Below, piece after piece: positions 1 through 6,568 of a stretch of 38,909 nucleotides of DNA (its first letter is position 1; each line of letters starts with the position of its first letter). Source of the DNA: CAXMST01 sp032122625. GTDB lineage: Bacteria; Actinomycetota; Thermoleophilia; Solirubrobacterales; 70-9. The position numbers and the translations under genes are program-made. The notes below the pieces were generated by a model. The model was not told where the DNA came from, made no database searches, and was given only the letters and a program-made list of their open reading frames with translations. The DNA is taken from contig JAQBGG010000052.1 in NCBI GenBank assembly GCA_032122625.1, forward strand, positions 1-38,909, written 5' to 3'.

Positions 1-423
1 CAACACGTTGGCGCGGAACTGCGGGTTGGCGAGCCGCTCGGGGCTGAGCAGCAGCAGATCGACCTCGCCGCGGTCGATCCGCTCGAAGGTCTCCTCCCAG
101 TCCTCGCGGTTGGAGGAGTTGACCGTCGCCGCCTCGATCCCGAGCGCAGCGGCGGCCTCGAGCTGATTGCGCATCAGAGCGATCAGGGGCGAGACGAGGA
201 TCGTCGGCCCCGCTCCGGCCTCGCGCAGCATCGCGGTGGCGACGAAGTAGACGGCGCTCTTGCCCCAGCCGGTGCGCTGCACGCAGAGCACCCGCCCGCG
301 CCGCTCAACGATCTCGGTGATCGCCTCCCGCTGGCCCTCGCGGAACTCCGCCTCGGGGTTGACGGTCAGGCGCCGGAGCAGGTCGAGCGCGGGGGTGGCT
401 GAAGCTGTGGAAGCGGTCGGCAT
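1..423 (-). CDS. RecQ-like ATP-dependent DNA helicase, N-terminal part (runs off the window)
   Basis: Reading the minus strand from an ATG at 423 gives 141 codons open to the window edge. Visible helicase parts are a FREGQREAI stretch (about residues 28-36) of the RecQ N-terminal type, a Walker A site TGWGKS (51-56), motif Ia SPLIALMRNQ (78-87) and an LLSPERL motif (125-131). The DEAD/DEAH box and the rest of the protein lie outside. RecQ enzymes unwind DNA 3'-5' using ATP in repair and recombination. The Walker A has W where E. coli RecQ has G (TGGGKS), a variant I associate with actinobacterial RecQ-like proteins. A TACGGT hexamer 8 bases upstream of the ATG suggests a leaderless transcript. 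The gene is divergent from the ArsC-like gene. Family assignment is good; the exact subfamily is not determinable from this piece. Confidence 0.85.
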   Translation of the reverse strand, partial: MPTASTASATPALDLLRRLTVNPEAEFREGQREAITEIVERRGRVLCVQRTGWGKSAVYFVATAMLREAGAGPTILVSPLIALMRNQLEAAAALGIEAATVNSSNREDWEETFERIDRGEVDLLLLSPERLANPQFRANVL

Positions 424-431
424 CGGAGGGG

Positions 432-437
432 ACCGTA
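432..437 (-). promoter_or_regulatory. Predicted -10 box of the RecQ-like gene
   Basis: The minus strand reads TACGGT, ending 8 bases before the ATG at 423. This matches the TANNNT hexamer and the spacing seen before many other starts in this window, so the mRNA would begin at or next to the start codon. No clear -35 is seen. Confidence 0.45.
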
Positions 438-527
438 GAGGTCCGGCTGGTCGGGCAAGTCGCTGGGCTCCGATTCTCTCCCCCCTATTTGCCGCCAGTT
501 CCAGGACTCTGGGATGCTGCCGCTCCG

Positions 528-893
528 GTGAGCATCGAGATCTGGCACAACCCCCGCTGCAGCAAGAGCCGGCAGGCGCTGGCGCTGATCACCGACGCCG
601 GGATCGAGCCGCGGGTGCGGCGCTATCTGGAGGATCCACCGTCGGCAGGCGAGCTCAGGGAGGCGCTGGAGGCGCTTGGGCTCGAGCCCTGGGAGCTGGC
701 GCGGATGGCTGAGCCGCTGGCCAAGGACCTCGGACTCGGCGAGCTACCCCGGGAGGCCGAAGCCCGCCGGCAGTGGATCGAGGTCCTCTGCGCGAACCCG
801 AAGCTGATCGAGCGGCCCGTCGTGCTGAGCGAGGACGGACGCGGGGTGCTGGGGCGGCCGCCGGAGTCGGTCCAGGCACTGCTTGGACGCTGA
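528..893 (+). CDS. arsC: ArsC-family thioredoxin-fold reductase (arsenate reductase-like)
   Basis: The 121-residue product, counted from GTG 528, starts VSIEIWHNPRCSKSRQ. Cys11 in the NPRCSKSR loop is the expected redox cysteine. The YLEDPPS segment, LIERPVV (Arg96) and GRPPE (Arg110) fit the ArsC pattern, in which arginines hold the oxyanion. Length is typical for glutaredoxin-linked ArsC. The frame is open further upstream to 489, but that extension is not family-like, so the GTG is preferred. There is no arsenite exporter or ArsR nearby, so a role in arsenate resistance is not supported by context. A general redox or Spx/YffB-like role is possible. It stands alone, divergent from the RecQ-like gene. 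Confidence 0.85.
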   Translation: MSIEIWHNPRCSKSRQALALITDAGIEPRVRRYLEDPPSAGELREALEALGLEPWELARMAEPLAKDLGLGELPREAEARRQWIEVLCANPKLIERPVVLSEDGRGVLGRPPESVQALLGR

Positions 894-951
894 CCCGCGG
901 GCCGCCGCCGCGTCCGTCCACACATCGGCAAGCAGGTTCCTGACTTCGGCG

Positions 952-957
952 TATGCT
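952..957 (+). promoter_or_regulatory. Possible -10 box of the NHL-repeat gene
   Basis: TATGCT fits the TANNNT hexamer and would start the transcript about 30 bases before the ATG at 997. The leader contains an AAGAGGA ribosome-binding stretch near 979-985. No convincing -35 is present. Confidence 0.35.
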
Positions 958-996
958 GTGCGGCGGCGGCGACACTGAAAAGAGGACGCTGATTCG

Positions 997-2628
997 ATGT
1001 TCGGGAGGATCACCCAGGGCGCGCTGAGGGGCCTGATTGCCGGCGGGCTGACCTGCCTGCTCGCAGTGGCGCTGCCGGTACCCGCCGAGGCGGCGATCCA
1101 GCGCGGGACCGTCTACGGCACCGGGGGCCTCGGTGGAGCGCCGGGCGAGGTCCGTGCTCCCGAGGGGATCGGGGTCGACCCGATCAGCGGGCGGATCGTG
1201 CTGGCCGACTACAGCAAGTCGCGGATCTCGATCTTCGAGCCGGACGGGGGCTTCGTCCTCGCCTTCGGAAAGGACGTCGTCCCCGGTGGCGGCACCGGAC
1301 CCGAGGTCTGCACCACCAGCTGCAAAGCGGGCGTCGACGGCTCCGAAGCCGGCGAGCTCAACAGCCCCTACGAGGCTGAGTTCTCGCCCTCCGGCAAAGA
1401 GATCTTCGTCGGCGAGGGCAGCAACGGCCGGGTCTCGGTCTTCAGCGACGAGGGCATCTTCCTGCGCGCCTTCGGCGCCGACGTGATTCCCGGGGGCGGA
1501 ACCGGGCCGGAGATCTGTACGACCACGACGACCTGCAAGGCGGGCGCCTACGACGGCAAGGGCGGCAGCTTCGCCCAGGTCTGGCCGCTCACCTTCGGCC
1601 CCGACGGGCTCGTCTACGTGGCTGACTCCAGCGCCCACCGGATCAGCGTCCATCAGCCGAACGGCACCTGGCTGCGGACCTTTGGCAAGGACGTCGACGC
1701 AGGCGGCGGCAGCGTCTTTGAGGTCTGCAGCGTCTCCGCCGACTGCAAGGTCGGCGTCGGCGACGGCAGCGCCGGCTCGCTCGCCTCCCCACAGGGCCTC
1801 GACTTCGACCCAGCCGGCCGCCTCTGGGTCAACGCCAGCAACACCAACCAGGTCCAGATCATCGGCACCGCTCCGCTGGCGCCCGTCGCGGCGCTCGGCA
1901 AGGACGTGGTCCCCGGCGGCGCAACCGGCTTCGAGAGCTGCAACGACCCCTGCCAGGCCGCTCCGCCGGGTTCGGGCCCGGGCGAGCTCAAGAACCCGAA
2001 CGGTCTCGGGGTCAGCGCCGACGGCACGGCCTATGCCGCCGATCCGGGCAACCAGCGGGTCAACGCCTACCGGGGCGACCTCAGCTTTGCCTTTGCGATC
2101 GGCGCCGACGTGGTACCCGGTGGCGGGGTCGGTTTCGAGACCTGCACCACGATCTGCAAGGCAGGGCTGCCCAACGAGCTGACCGGCTTCGACTACCCCT
2201 ATGCCGTCGCCGTCGACTGCCGCGGCGTCGTCTACGTGAGCAGCGACATCGGCAACTTCGTCCCGGCCCGAGCCCACGGCGAACCCGGCCTGCAGCCCGG
2301 TCCCTGCACGCTGTCAGCGAAGGTCCTGCGACGCAACAAGCGCAGGGGCAGCGCAAACCTGGCCGCCACCGTTCCCTATGCCTCGGACCTGACCCTGACC
2401 GGCAAGAACATTCGCAAGTCCAGCGCCGAGCACAGCGGCCTCGAGGGCGCCGAGAAGCTCGCGATCAAGCCGAAGGGAAAGCTGGCGAAGCGGCTGCGCC
2501 GTAAGGGCAAGGCGAAGGTCCGGGTGACGGTGACGATGAAGCCCACCGACGGCAACGTCGCACAAACGACGAAGACGAAGTTGAAGCTGAAGCAGAAGCA
2601 GAAGCGCCGACGCCGTTCAGCTGCTTGA
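997..2628 (+). CDS. Exported NHL-repeat beta-propeller protein
   Basis: The 543-residue protein begins with a Sec-type signal peptide (about 1-33, a hydrophobic stretch ending PAEAA). It continues with NHL-type blades: phrases such as GIGVDPISGRIVLADYSKSR and GLVYVADSSAHRISV recur, each followed by a linker of the form AFGxDVVPGGGTGxExC with a CKAG tail. Five linkers are visible, starting near nucleotides 1261, 1468, 1679, 1891 and 2092, and each holds two cysteines that could form a disulfide. The last ~110 residues form a separate lysine/arginine-rich beta domain ending KQKQKRRRRSAA. NHL propellers usually bind proteins or carbohydrate; the ligand here is unknown. This domain plan is one I associate with Solirubrobacterales secreted proteins. 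The stop codon abuts the promoter of the next gene. Confidence 0.85.
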   Translation: MFGRITQGALRGLIAGGLTCLLAVALPVPAEAAIQRGTVYGTGGLGGAPGEVRAPEGIGVDPISGRIVLADYSKSRISIFEPDGGFVLAFGKDVVPGGGTGPEVCTTSCKAGVDGSEAGELNSPYEAEFSPSGKEIFVGEGSNGRVSVFSDEGIFLRAFGADVIPGGGTGPEICTTTTTCKAGAYDGKGGSFAQVWPLTFGPDGLVYVADSSAHRISVHQPNGTWLRTFGKDVDAGGGSVFEVCSVSADCKVGVGDGSAGSLASPQGLDFDPAGRLWVNASNTNQVQIIGTAPLAPVAALGKDVVPGGATGFESCNDPCQAAPPGSGPGELKNPNGLGVSADGTAYAADPGNQRVNAYRGDLSFAFAIGADVVPGGGVGFETCTTICKAGLPNELTGFDYPYAVAVDCRGVVYVSSDIGNFVPARAHGEPGLQPGPCTLSAKVLRRNKRRGSANLAATVPYASDLTLTGKNIRKSSAEHSGLEGAEKLAIKPKGKLAKRLRRKGKAKVRVTVTMKPTDGNVAQTTKTKLKLKQKQKRRRRSAA

Positions 2629-2641
2629 TATAGTTTTATAT
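2628..2641 (+). promoter_or_regulatory. Promoter/operator of the XRE-nucleotidyltransferase pair
   Basis: ATATA-GTTT-TATAT is a perfect 5+5 inverted repeat directly before the ATG at 2642, in otherwise GC-rich DNA. It contains TATAGT (2629-2634), a near-ideal -10 box placed 7 bases before the start, so the transcript should be leaderless. Binding of the XRE protein to the palindrome would block its own promoter. Autoregulation is inferred, as is usual for antitoxins. Confidence 0.6.
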
Positions 2642-2971
2642 ATGGAGACTCCCGGCGAGATCATCCGGCAGGCTCGCCTGCAGCAGGGTGTGAGCCAGCG
2701 GTCACTGGCCAGACGAGCCGGGACCACTCAGGCCGCCGTCAGCCTGATCGAGCGGGGCCTCACCTCCCCGCGCTGGGAGACGCTCCGGGCGCTGTTGTTG
2801 GCATTGGGATACGAGCCTGGAGTCGACACCCGCAGGCTGGAGGCGCGGGCCGACCCCAGGCACCTGGCGGCGCTCCGGGAGCGGCAGCCGGCTGAGCGCA
2901 TGGCGCTGGCGATCTCGGCGAACCGGCTCGCTGGGAAGCTCCGGAAGGCGGGCCATGACACCCCAGGCTGA
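2642..2971 (+). CDS. XRE-family helix-turn-helix regulator, probable antitoxin
   Basis: The 109-residue protein has a Cro/C1-type helix-turn-helix over about residues 5-60, with GVSQRSLARRAGTTQAAVSL as the HTH core, followed by an alpha-helical tail (61-109). It overlaps the next gene by 17 bases, so the two are translationally linked. The downstream protein is a nucleotidyltransferase of the AbiEii/MNT type, and XRE-nucleotidyltransferase pairs are known as toxin-antitoxin modules. The likely role is to neutralise the enzyme and repress the operon at the palindrome in front of the gene. No ribosome-binding site is seen, in keeping with a leaderless start. Confidence 0.85.
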   Translation: METPGEIIRQARLQQGVSQRSLARRAGTTQAAVSLIERGLTSPRWETLRALLLALGYEPGVDTRRLEARADPRHLAALRERQPAERMALAISANRLAGKLRKAGHDTPG

Positions 2972-3464
2972 GGATCCCGACGCCCGGCGTCCGCCGGATG
3001 TCGAGCGGATCTTCGCGACGCTCGCGGCACACGATGTCGACTACGTCGTCGTTGGCGGGCTCGCGGTCCAGACCCACGGCCACATGCGGACGACGTTCGA
3101 TATCGACATCTATCCCCGCCCGACGCCGGACAACCTCGGTCGGCTCGCCGATGCCCTGAGGGCGCTGGAGGCGCGCGCCTTGAATCCGGGCAGCGAGGAG
3201 ATCGATATCTCGGCCGCGATGCTGCCGCGGGCAACTCTGTGGCAGTTCGACTCCCGAGACGGAGCGATCGACGTGCTCCACGATGCCCCCGGCGCCCCGC
3301 CCTACGAGGAGCTGCGCGCCGGAGCGCTCGTGATCCAGCTCGGCGGGCTCGAGATCGCGATCGCCGGCCGAGACGATCTGATCAGCATGAAGCGCGCCGG
3401 TGCCCGCCCGGTCGACCTCGATGACCTCGCTGTCCTGACCGAACCGCCGCCGCCGGATAACTAA
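2955..3464 (+). CDS. Nucleotidyltransferase of the AbiEii/MNT type, probable toxin
   Basis: The 169-residue protein carries the minimal nucleotidyltransferase signature. GG at 34-35 lies in VVVGGLAVQTHG, the DxD pair is Asp49/Asp51 in TTFDIDI, a third acidic residue is probably Asp106 in GAIDVLHD, and the typical C-terminal segment DLISMKRAGARPVDLDDLAVL spans 141-161. Such enzymes transfer nucleotides to tRNA or protein targets. Those paired with an XRE or AbiEi-like partner often act as toxins in phage defence. All metal-binding acidic residues look intact. It follows the XRE gene with a 17-base overlap. The target cannot be told from the sequence. An ordinary antibiotic or small-molecule nucleotidyltransferase is a less likely alternative, given the partner. 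Confidence 0.8.
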   Translation: MTPQAEDPDARRPPDVERIFATLAAHDVDYVVVGGLAVQTHGHMRTTFDIDIYPRPTPDNLGRLADALRALEARALNPGSEEIDISAAMLPRATLWQFDSRDGAIDVLHDAPGAPPYEELRAGALVIQLGGLEIAIAGRDDLISMKRAGARPVDLDDLAVLTEPPPPDN

Positions 3465-3479
3465 CCCGACGACGGCGGC
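3444..3479. terminator. GC-rich hairpin between convergent genes
   Basis: A GCCGCCG arm (within 3446-3455) can pair with CGGCGGC (3473-3479) across the stop codon of the nucleotidyltransferase gene. It sits between two convergent genes and could end transcription from both sides. There is no U tract, so the call is weak. Confidence 0.35.
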
Positions 3480-3488
3480 ACCCGCCGG

Positions 3489-3875
3489 TCAGATCTTCAG
3501 CTTCGCCACGCAGCGCTCGCCGGTCGCCGGGTTCTTGCCGATGCCGGTTATGGCGTCGGTGCCGGGGAGGTTGGCGATCTTGCGCTCGATCGAGAAGGAG
3601 CCGCTCGGGGCCTTGGTCCTCGCCCTGCCGCGGAAGACGCGCTTGCCGTTGTCCTTGAGGCGGACCTTCCATTTGACGCCGTTGCGGTTCTGGTCGACCT
3701 CAAACTCGACCTCAAGGCGACCGTCCCGGGCCTTGGCCTTGATCTTGGAGGAGCTGCTGCCGGTGCAGGTGCCGGTCTTGCGGATGTCGTCGCTGCCGCT
3801 ACCCGAGGCGGCCGGCACAGCCAGTGCCATCGCGGCTGCTGCGGTCGTGAGTGGAATCAGGATCCTGCGGTTCAT
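3489..3875 (-). CDS. Small exported protein of unknown function
   Basis: The 128-residue product starts at ATG 3875, chosen because a perfect AGGAGG lies just upstream; a longer frame exists but is not supported. Residues 1-25 form a signal peptide (MNRRILIPLTTAAAAMALAV, then a PAASGS cleavage region). The mature part is small and beta-rich with two cysteines (in TGTCTGSS and GERCVAK), likely a disulfide, and phrases such as GRLEVEFEVDQNRNGVKWKV and FSIERKIANLPG. I do not recognise a named family; small exported actinobacterial proteins of this shape are common. It is transcribed away from the His-rich gene, from a shared, strikingly symmetrical promoter region. Confidence 0.8.
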   Translation of the reverse strand: MNRRILIPLTTAAAAMALAVPAASGSGSDDIRKTGTCTGSSSSKIKAKARDGRLEVEFEVDQNRNGVKWKVRLKDNGKRVFRGRARTKAPSGSFSIERKIANLPGTDAITGIGKNPATGERCVAKLKI

Positions 3876-3939
3876 CGGTTCCTCCTGGGTCTGGGTCGGC
3901 GGGGGCGGCTGCCTCCGTCGCTGTTCAGTGCTTCGAAGG

Positions 3940-4062
3940 AGGATCGCCCCCGGCGCACCTGCAATCAATCGGACATTGGTCTTAGGACCCCTCAACGGGC
4001 ACCCAACAGCGCGTCGTAGGACCAAGGTCCGATTGAAAAAGCGACCTCCGGAGCTCCAAGCT
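3940..4062. promoter_or_regulatory. Divergent promoters with mirror-image operators
   Basis: Two 19-base arms at 3966-3984 and 4017-4035 form an inverted repeat with 17 of 19 matches and a 32-base spacer. Each contains a GAC-N4-GTC core; the right arm is a full GGAC-CAAG-GTCC. On the minus strand the arm runs into TTGATT (3963-3968), with GATCCT (3940-3945) 17 bases further on. On the plus strand the arm runs into TTGAAA (4033-4038), with CAAGCT (4057-4062) 18 bases on. The operators therefore abut or overlap both -35 boxes, the usual place for an activator. GGAC-N4-GTCC resembles the core of the DosR/DevR box bound by a LuxR-type response regulator. A LuxR-type regulator is encoded 1.8 kb downstream. 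The link is inferred. Confidence 0.55.
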
Positions 4063-4108
4063 GGTCGAGACAACCCAACCCGATCGACCAACGATCAGAG
4101 GAGAACAG

Positions 4109-4447
4109 ATGAGAAACCGGATTGCACGCACCATCGCAGTGGCCGGAGCGGCAGTAGCGCTGATCTTCGGCGGCGCCGCGGTATCGCAGGCCAAGAATGG
4201 GGCCGACGATGGCCCCGGCCATCACAGCAAGGGCCACCACAGCAAGGGCCACCACCACAAGGGCGGTCACCACAAGGGAGGCCATCACAAGGGAGGCCAT
4301 CACAAGGGCGGTCAGCACTCCAAGTCCGGCGGCAGCGACGATGGCGTCGGCCATGACCTGGGTGATGATCACGGCCAGGGCGACGACGACGGTCCCGGTC
4401 ATGACGTCGATGATGACCACGGCGAGCACGGGCCCAATCACGACTGA
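4109..4447 (+). CDS. Histidine-rich exported repeat protein
   Basis: The 112-residue protein has a signal peptide (about 1-28, cleaving after VSQA). Its mature part is nearly all His, Gly, Lys and Asp. Residues 37-46 hold two GHHSK units, 49-68 hold four exact HHKGG units, and 77-112 form an acidic, His-containing tail (DDGVGHDLGDDHGQGDDD). The chemistry suggests binding of divalent metal ions such as Zn, Ni or Cu at the cell surface, but no family assignment is possible. A good GAGGAG ribosome-binding site precedes the ATG. The sensor kinase gene starts about 100 bases downstream, so this protein may be a target or accessory of that two-component system. Confidence 0.8.
   Translation: MRNRIARTIAVAGAAVALIFGGAAVSQAKNGADDGPGHHSKGHHSKGHHHKGGHHKGGHHKGGHHKGGQHSKSGGSDDGVGHDLGDDHGQGDDDGPGHDVDDDHGEHGPNHD
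4253..4312 (+). repeat. Four tandem 15-bp repeats encoding HHKGG
   Basis: Four consecutive 15-base units of the form CAYCACAAGGGNGGY, in frame, encode HHKGG four times inside the His-rich exported protein. Two related GHHSK units precede them. Such in-frame repeats can change copy number by slippage. Confidence 0.8.
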
Positions 4448-4545
4448 CCGCGTTCCGGACAAACCCCCGCACGTCGGCGCCGACCGTCCCGCGGAGACCG
4501 GCTCCGCGGGGCGGCGGCCGCCCGACACCTCGTGCAGGCGGGAGA

Positions 4546-5886
4546 ATGGACCCCTTGTCGCCGGCCACCTCCAAGCAGGATATGAACCGCGGGATCGGGG
4601 CACGACTCCGCAGCCCTGTCGTGCAGTTCGCGCTGGCCGGCTTGCTCGCGATCGCCGCGATCGGACTGGTCTCGGCCTATCTGCTCAAGGAGGCGGGGAT
4701 CGACGAAGCGACGCGCGACGCAAAGCAGGTCAGCTCGCTCGCCGGGGAGGGGATCGTCGAGCCGCTGGTCGGCCCGCGGCTGATCACCGGTGAGCCGCGC
4801 GCGCAGCGACGGCTCGACTCCGTTGTCCGCAGCCGCATCCTCGGCCGCGACGGCATCGTCCGGGTGAAGATCTGGGACGCCGACTCACGGATCGTCTACT
4901 CAGATGAGCAGCGTCTGGTCGGCGAGCAGTTCGAGCTCGGCCCCGAGGAGCTCGGGATCCTCGAGAACGGCGGCATCGAGGCGGAGCGCACCGACCTCTC
5001 GCGGCCGGAGAATCGCTTCGAGCCCCGCGACGTCGACCTGCTTGAGGTCTACCTGCCGATCCAGAGCCGCTCCGGGGAGGCGTTGCTGTTCGAGACCTAC
5101 ACCCGCTCCAGCTTCGTCAACTCCGCCGGGCAGCGCATCTGGTCAACCCTGGCCCCGGTGCTGATCGGCGCCCTACTGGTGCTCGCCGCCCTGCAGCTGC
5201 CGCTCGCGGCCTCGCTGGCCCGCCGCCTGAGGCGCGGCCAAGAGGAGCGCGAGGCGCTGCTGGAGCGGGCGATCGACGCCTCCGAGATGGAGCGGCGCCG
5301 GATCGCGCAGGACCTTCATGACGGCGTCGTCCAGGACCTCGCCGGCGTCTCCTACTCGATCGCCGCCGTTGCCAACCGGGCGGGGCGGTTGGACAGCGGC
5401 GATGCCTCCCGGCTGGGGGAAGCCGCCTCGCGCCTGCGCCAGAGCGTCCGCGACCTGCGCGGGCTGCTGGTCGAGATCTACCCTCCCGACCTGCACCGTG
5501 CGGGCCTCGGCGCCGCGCTCTCCGACATCATCGGTGGCGTCAATGCCCGAGGTCTGCAGGCCGATTCCAGCGTCCCCGACGATCTCGATCTACCAACCGA
5601 GATCGAGACGCTGTTCTTCCGGATCTCCCAGGAGGCGGTTCGCAACGTCGTCGCCCACGCCGGGGCGGAGAACCTGATGATCCGGGTCAGCACCTCCCCG
5701 GGGCAGGCGCGACTCGAGATCGAGGACGACGGCCGCGGCTTCTCGCCCGACCTCAAGGCCGGCGCCCAGGGCCACTTCGGCCTGCGGATGCTCTCCGACC
5801 TGACCACGGAGGCGGGCGGCGAGTTCGAGCTCGACGCCGAGCCGGGTCGAGGAACGCGGATCCGCGTCGAGGTACCGGTCCCGTGA
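4546..5886 (+). CDS. NarL-type membrane sensor histidine kinase
   Basis: The 446-residue protein has a first membrane helix at about 27-48, an extracytoplasmic sensor of ~150 residues (49-199), and a second membrane helix (200-222). A short linker helix leads to a HisKA_3 dimerisation domain whose H-box ERRRIAQDLHDGVVQD carries the phospho-accepting His258. The HATPase domain follows, with Asn367 (SQEAVRNVVAHA), DDGRGF (394-399) and GHFGL (409-413). All catalytic boxes are intact. The sensor has no recognisable PAS or GAF motif. Its stop overlaps the start of the response regulator by 4 bases, so they form one operon. An alternative ATG at 4582 would remove 12 residues; both starts have only modest ribosome-binding sites. 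The stimulus is unknown. The neighbouring metal-binding-like exported protein makes a surface or metal stress signal possible. Confidence 0.9.
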   Translation: MDPLSPATSKQDMNRGIGARLRSPVVQFALAGLLAIAAIGLVSAYLLKEAGIDEATRDAKQVSSLAGEGIVEPLVGPRLITGEPRAQRRLDSVVRSRILGRDGIVRVKIWDADSRIVYSDEQRLVGEQFELGPEELGILENGGIEAERTDLSRPENRFEPRDVDLLEVYLPIQSRSGEALLFETYTRSSFVNSAGQRIWSTLAPVLIGALLVLAALQLPLAASLARRLRRGQEEREALLERAIDASEMERRRIAQDLHDGVVQDLAGVSYSIAAVANRAGRLDSGDASRLGEAASRLRQSVRDLRGLLVEIYPPDLHRAGLGAALSDIIGGVNARGLQADSSVPDDLDLPTEIETLFFRISQEAVRNVVAHAGAENLMIRVSTSPGQARLEIEDDGRGFSPDLKAGAQGHFGLRMLSDLTTEAGGEFELDAEPGRGTRIRVEVPVP

Positions 5887-6512
5887 TCCGCGTCCTGCTG
5901 GTCGAGGATCACCCGGTCGTCCGCGCCGGCCTCGACGACCTGCTCTCGGGGACCGACGACATCGAGGTCTGTGGGATCGCCGAGGACGGGGCGGCGGCGG
6001 TCGAGCGGGTCGCCGAGATCGGACCCGACGTGGTCCTGATGGACATCTCAATGCCGGCGATGGATGGGATCGAAGCGACCCGGCGGATCACGGCCGCCGA
6101 TCCCGAGGCGCGGGTCGTGATCCTCACCTCGTTCTCCGATCAGAAGGGCATCCTCGAGGCGATCGACGCCGGCGCGATCGGCTATCTGCTCAAGGACGCC
6201 GCTCCCGAGGAGCTCTTCCAGGGGGTGCGGGCCGCTGCCGCAGGCGAGTCGCCGCTGGCGGCGAGCGCCGCCCGGGCGCTGCTTCAGGCCCGCCAGGCGG
6301 GCGACGGCCCCGAAGAGCTGACCGACCGCGAGCGCGAGGTGCTGGTGCTCGTCGGCGCCGGGCTGCCGAACAAGCTGATCGCCCGCCGGCTGGAGATCAG
6401 CGAGAAGACCGTGAAGACCCACCTGACCAGTGTCTACCGGCGGATCGGGGTCGACAGCCGCACCGAGGCTGCGCTCTGGGCAAGACAGCGGGGGCTGGCC
6501 GAAGAGCGCTGA
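5883..6512 (+). CDS. NarL/FixJ-family response regulator
   Basis: The 209-residue protein has a receiver domain (1-120) with the acidic pocket at Glu8/Asp9, the phospho-acceptor Asp54 (VLMDISMPAMDG), Thr82 and Lys104 (YLLKDA). It also has a LuxR-type helix-turn-helix at about 145-205 (LTDREREVLVLVGAGLPNKL, then SEKTVKTHLTSVYRRIG). It starts with GTG inside the kinase stop (GTGA overlap), so it is translated in step with its cognate kinase. Members of this family bind short inverted repeats as dimers. The GGAC-N4-GTCC boxes in front of the two exported-protein genes upstream are plausible targets. Fully intact. Confidence 0.93.
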   Translation: MIRVLLVEDHPVVRAGLDDLLSGTDDIEVCGIAEDGAAAVERVAEIGPDVVLMDISMPAMDGIEATRRITAADPEARVVILTSFSDQKGILEAIDAGAIGYLLKDAAPEELFQGVRAAAAGESPLAASAARALLQARQAGDGPEELTDREREVLVLVGAGLPNKLIARRLEISEKTVKTHLTSVYRRIGVDSRTEAALWARQRGLAEER

Positions 6513-6568
6513 GCGGCGGATGAAAGCGGCGCCGAGCTGCGGCTGGCCTCCGCGGTCGACGGCGACCT

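Noticed and set aside
655..2277. Long minus-strand open frame opposite the NHL-repeat gene
   Set aside because: Shadow frame in high-GC DNA: no domain, no promoter or ribosome-binding site, and the opposite strand has a signal peptide and clear repeats.
4225..4320. CRISPR-like array
   Set aside because: The repeats are 15-base in-frame units inside a coding region without spacers; no cas genes are present anywhere.
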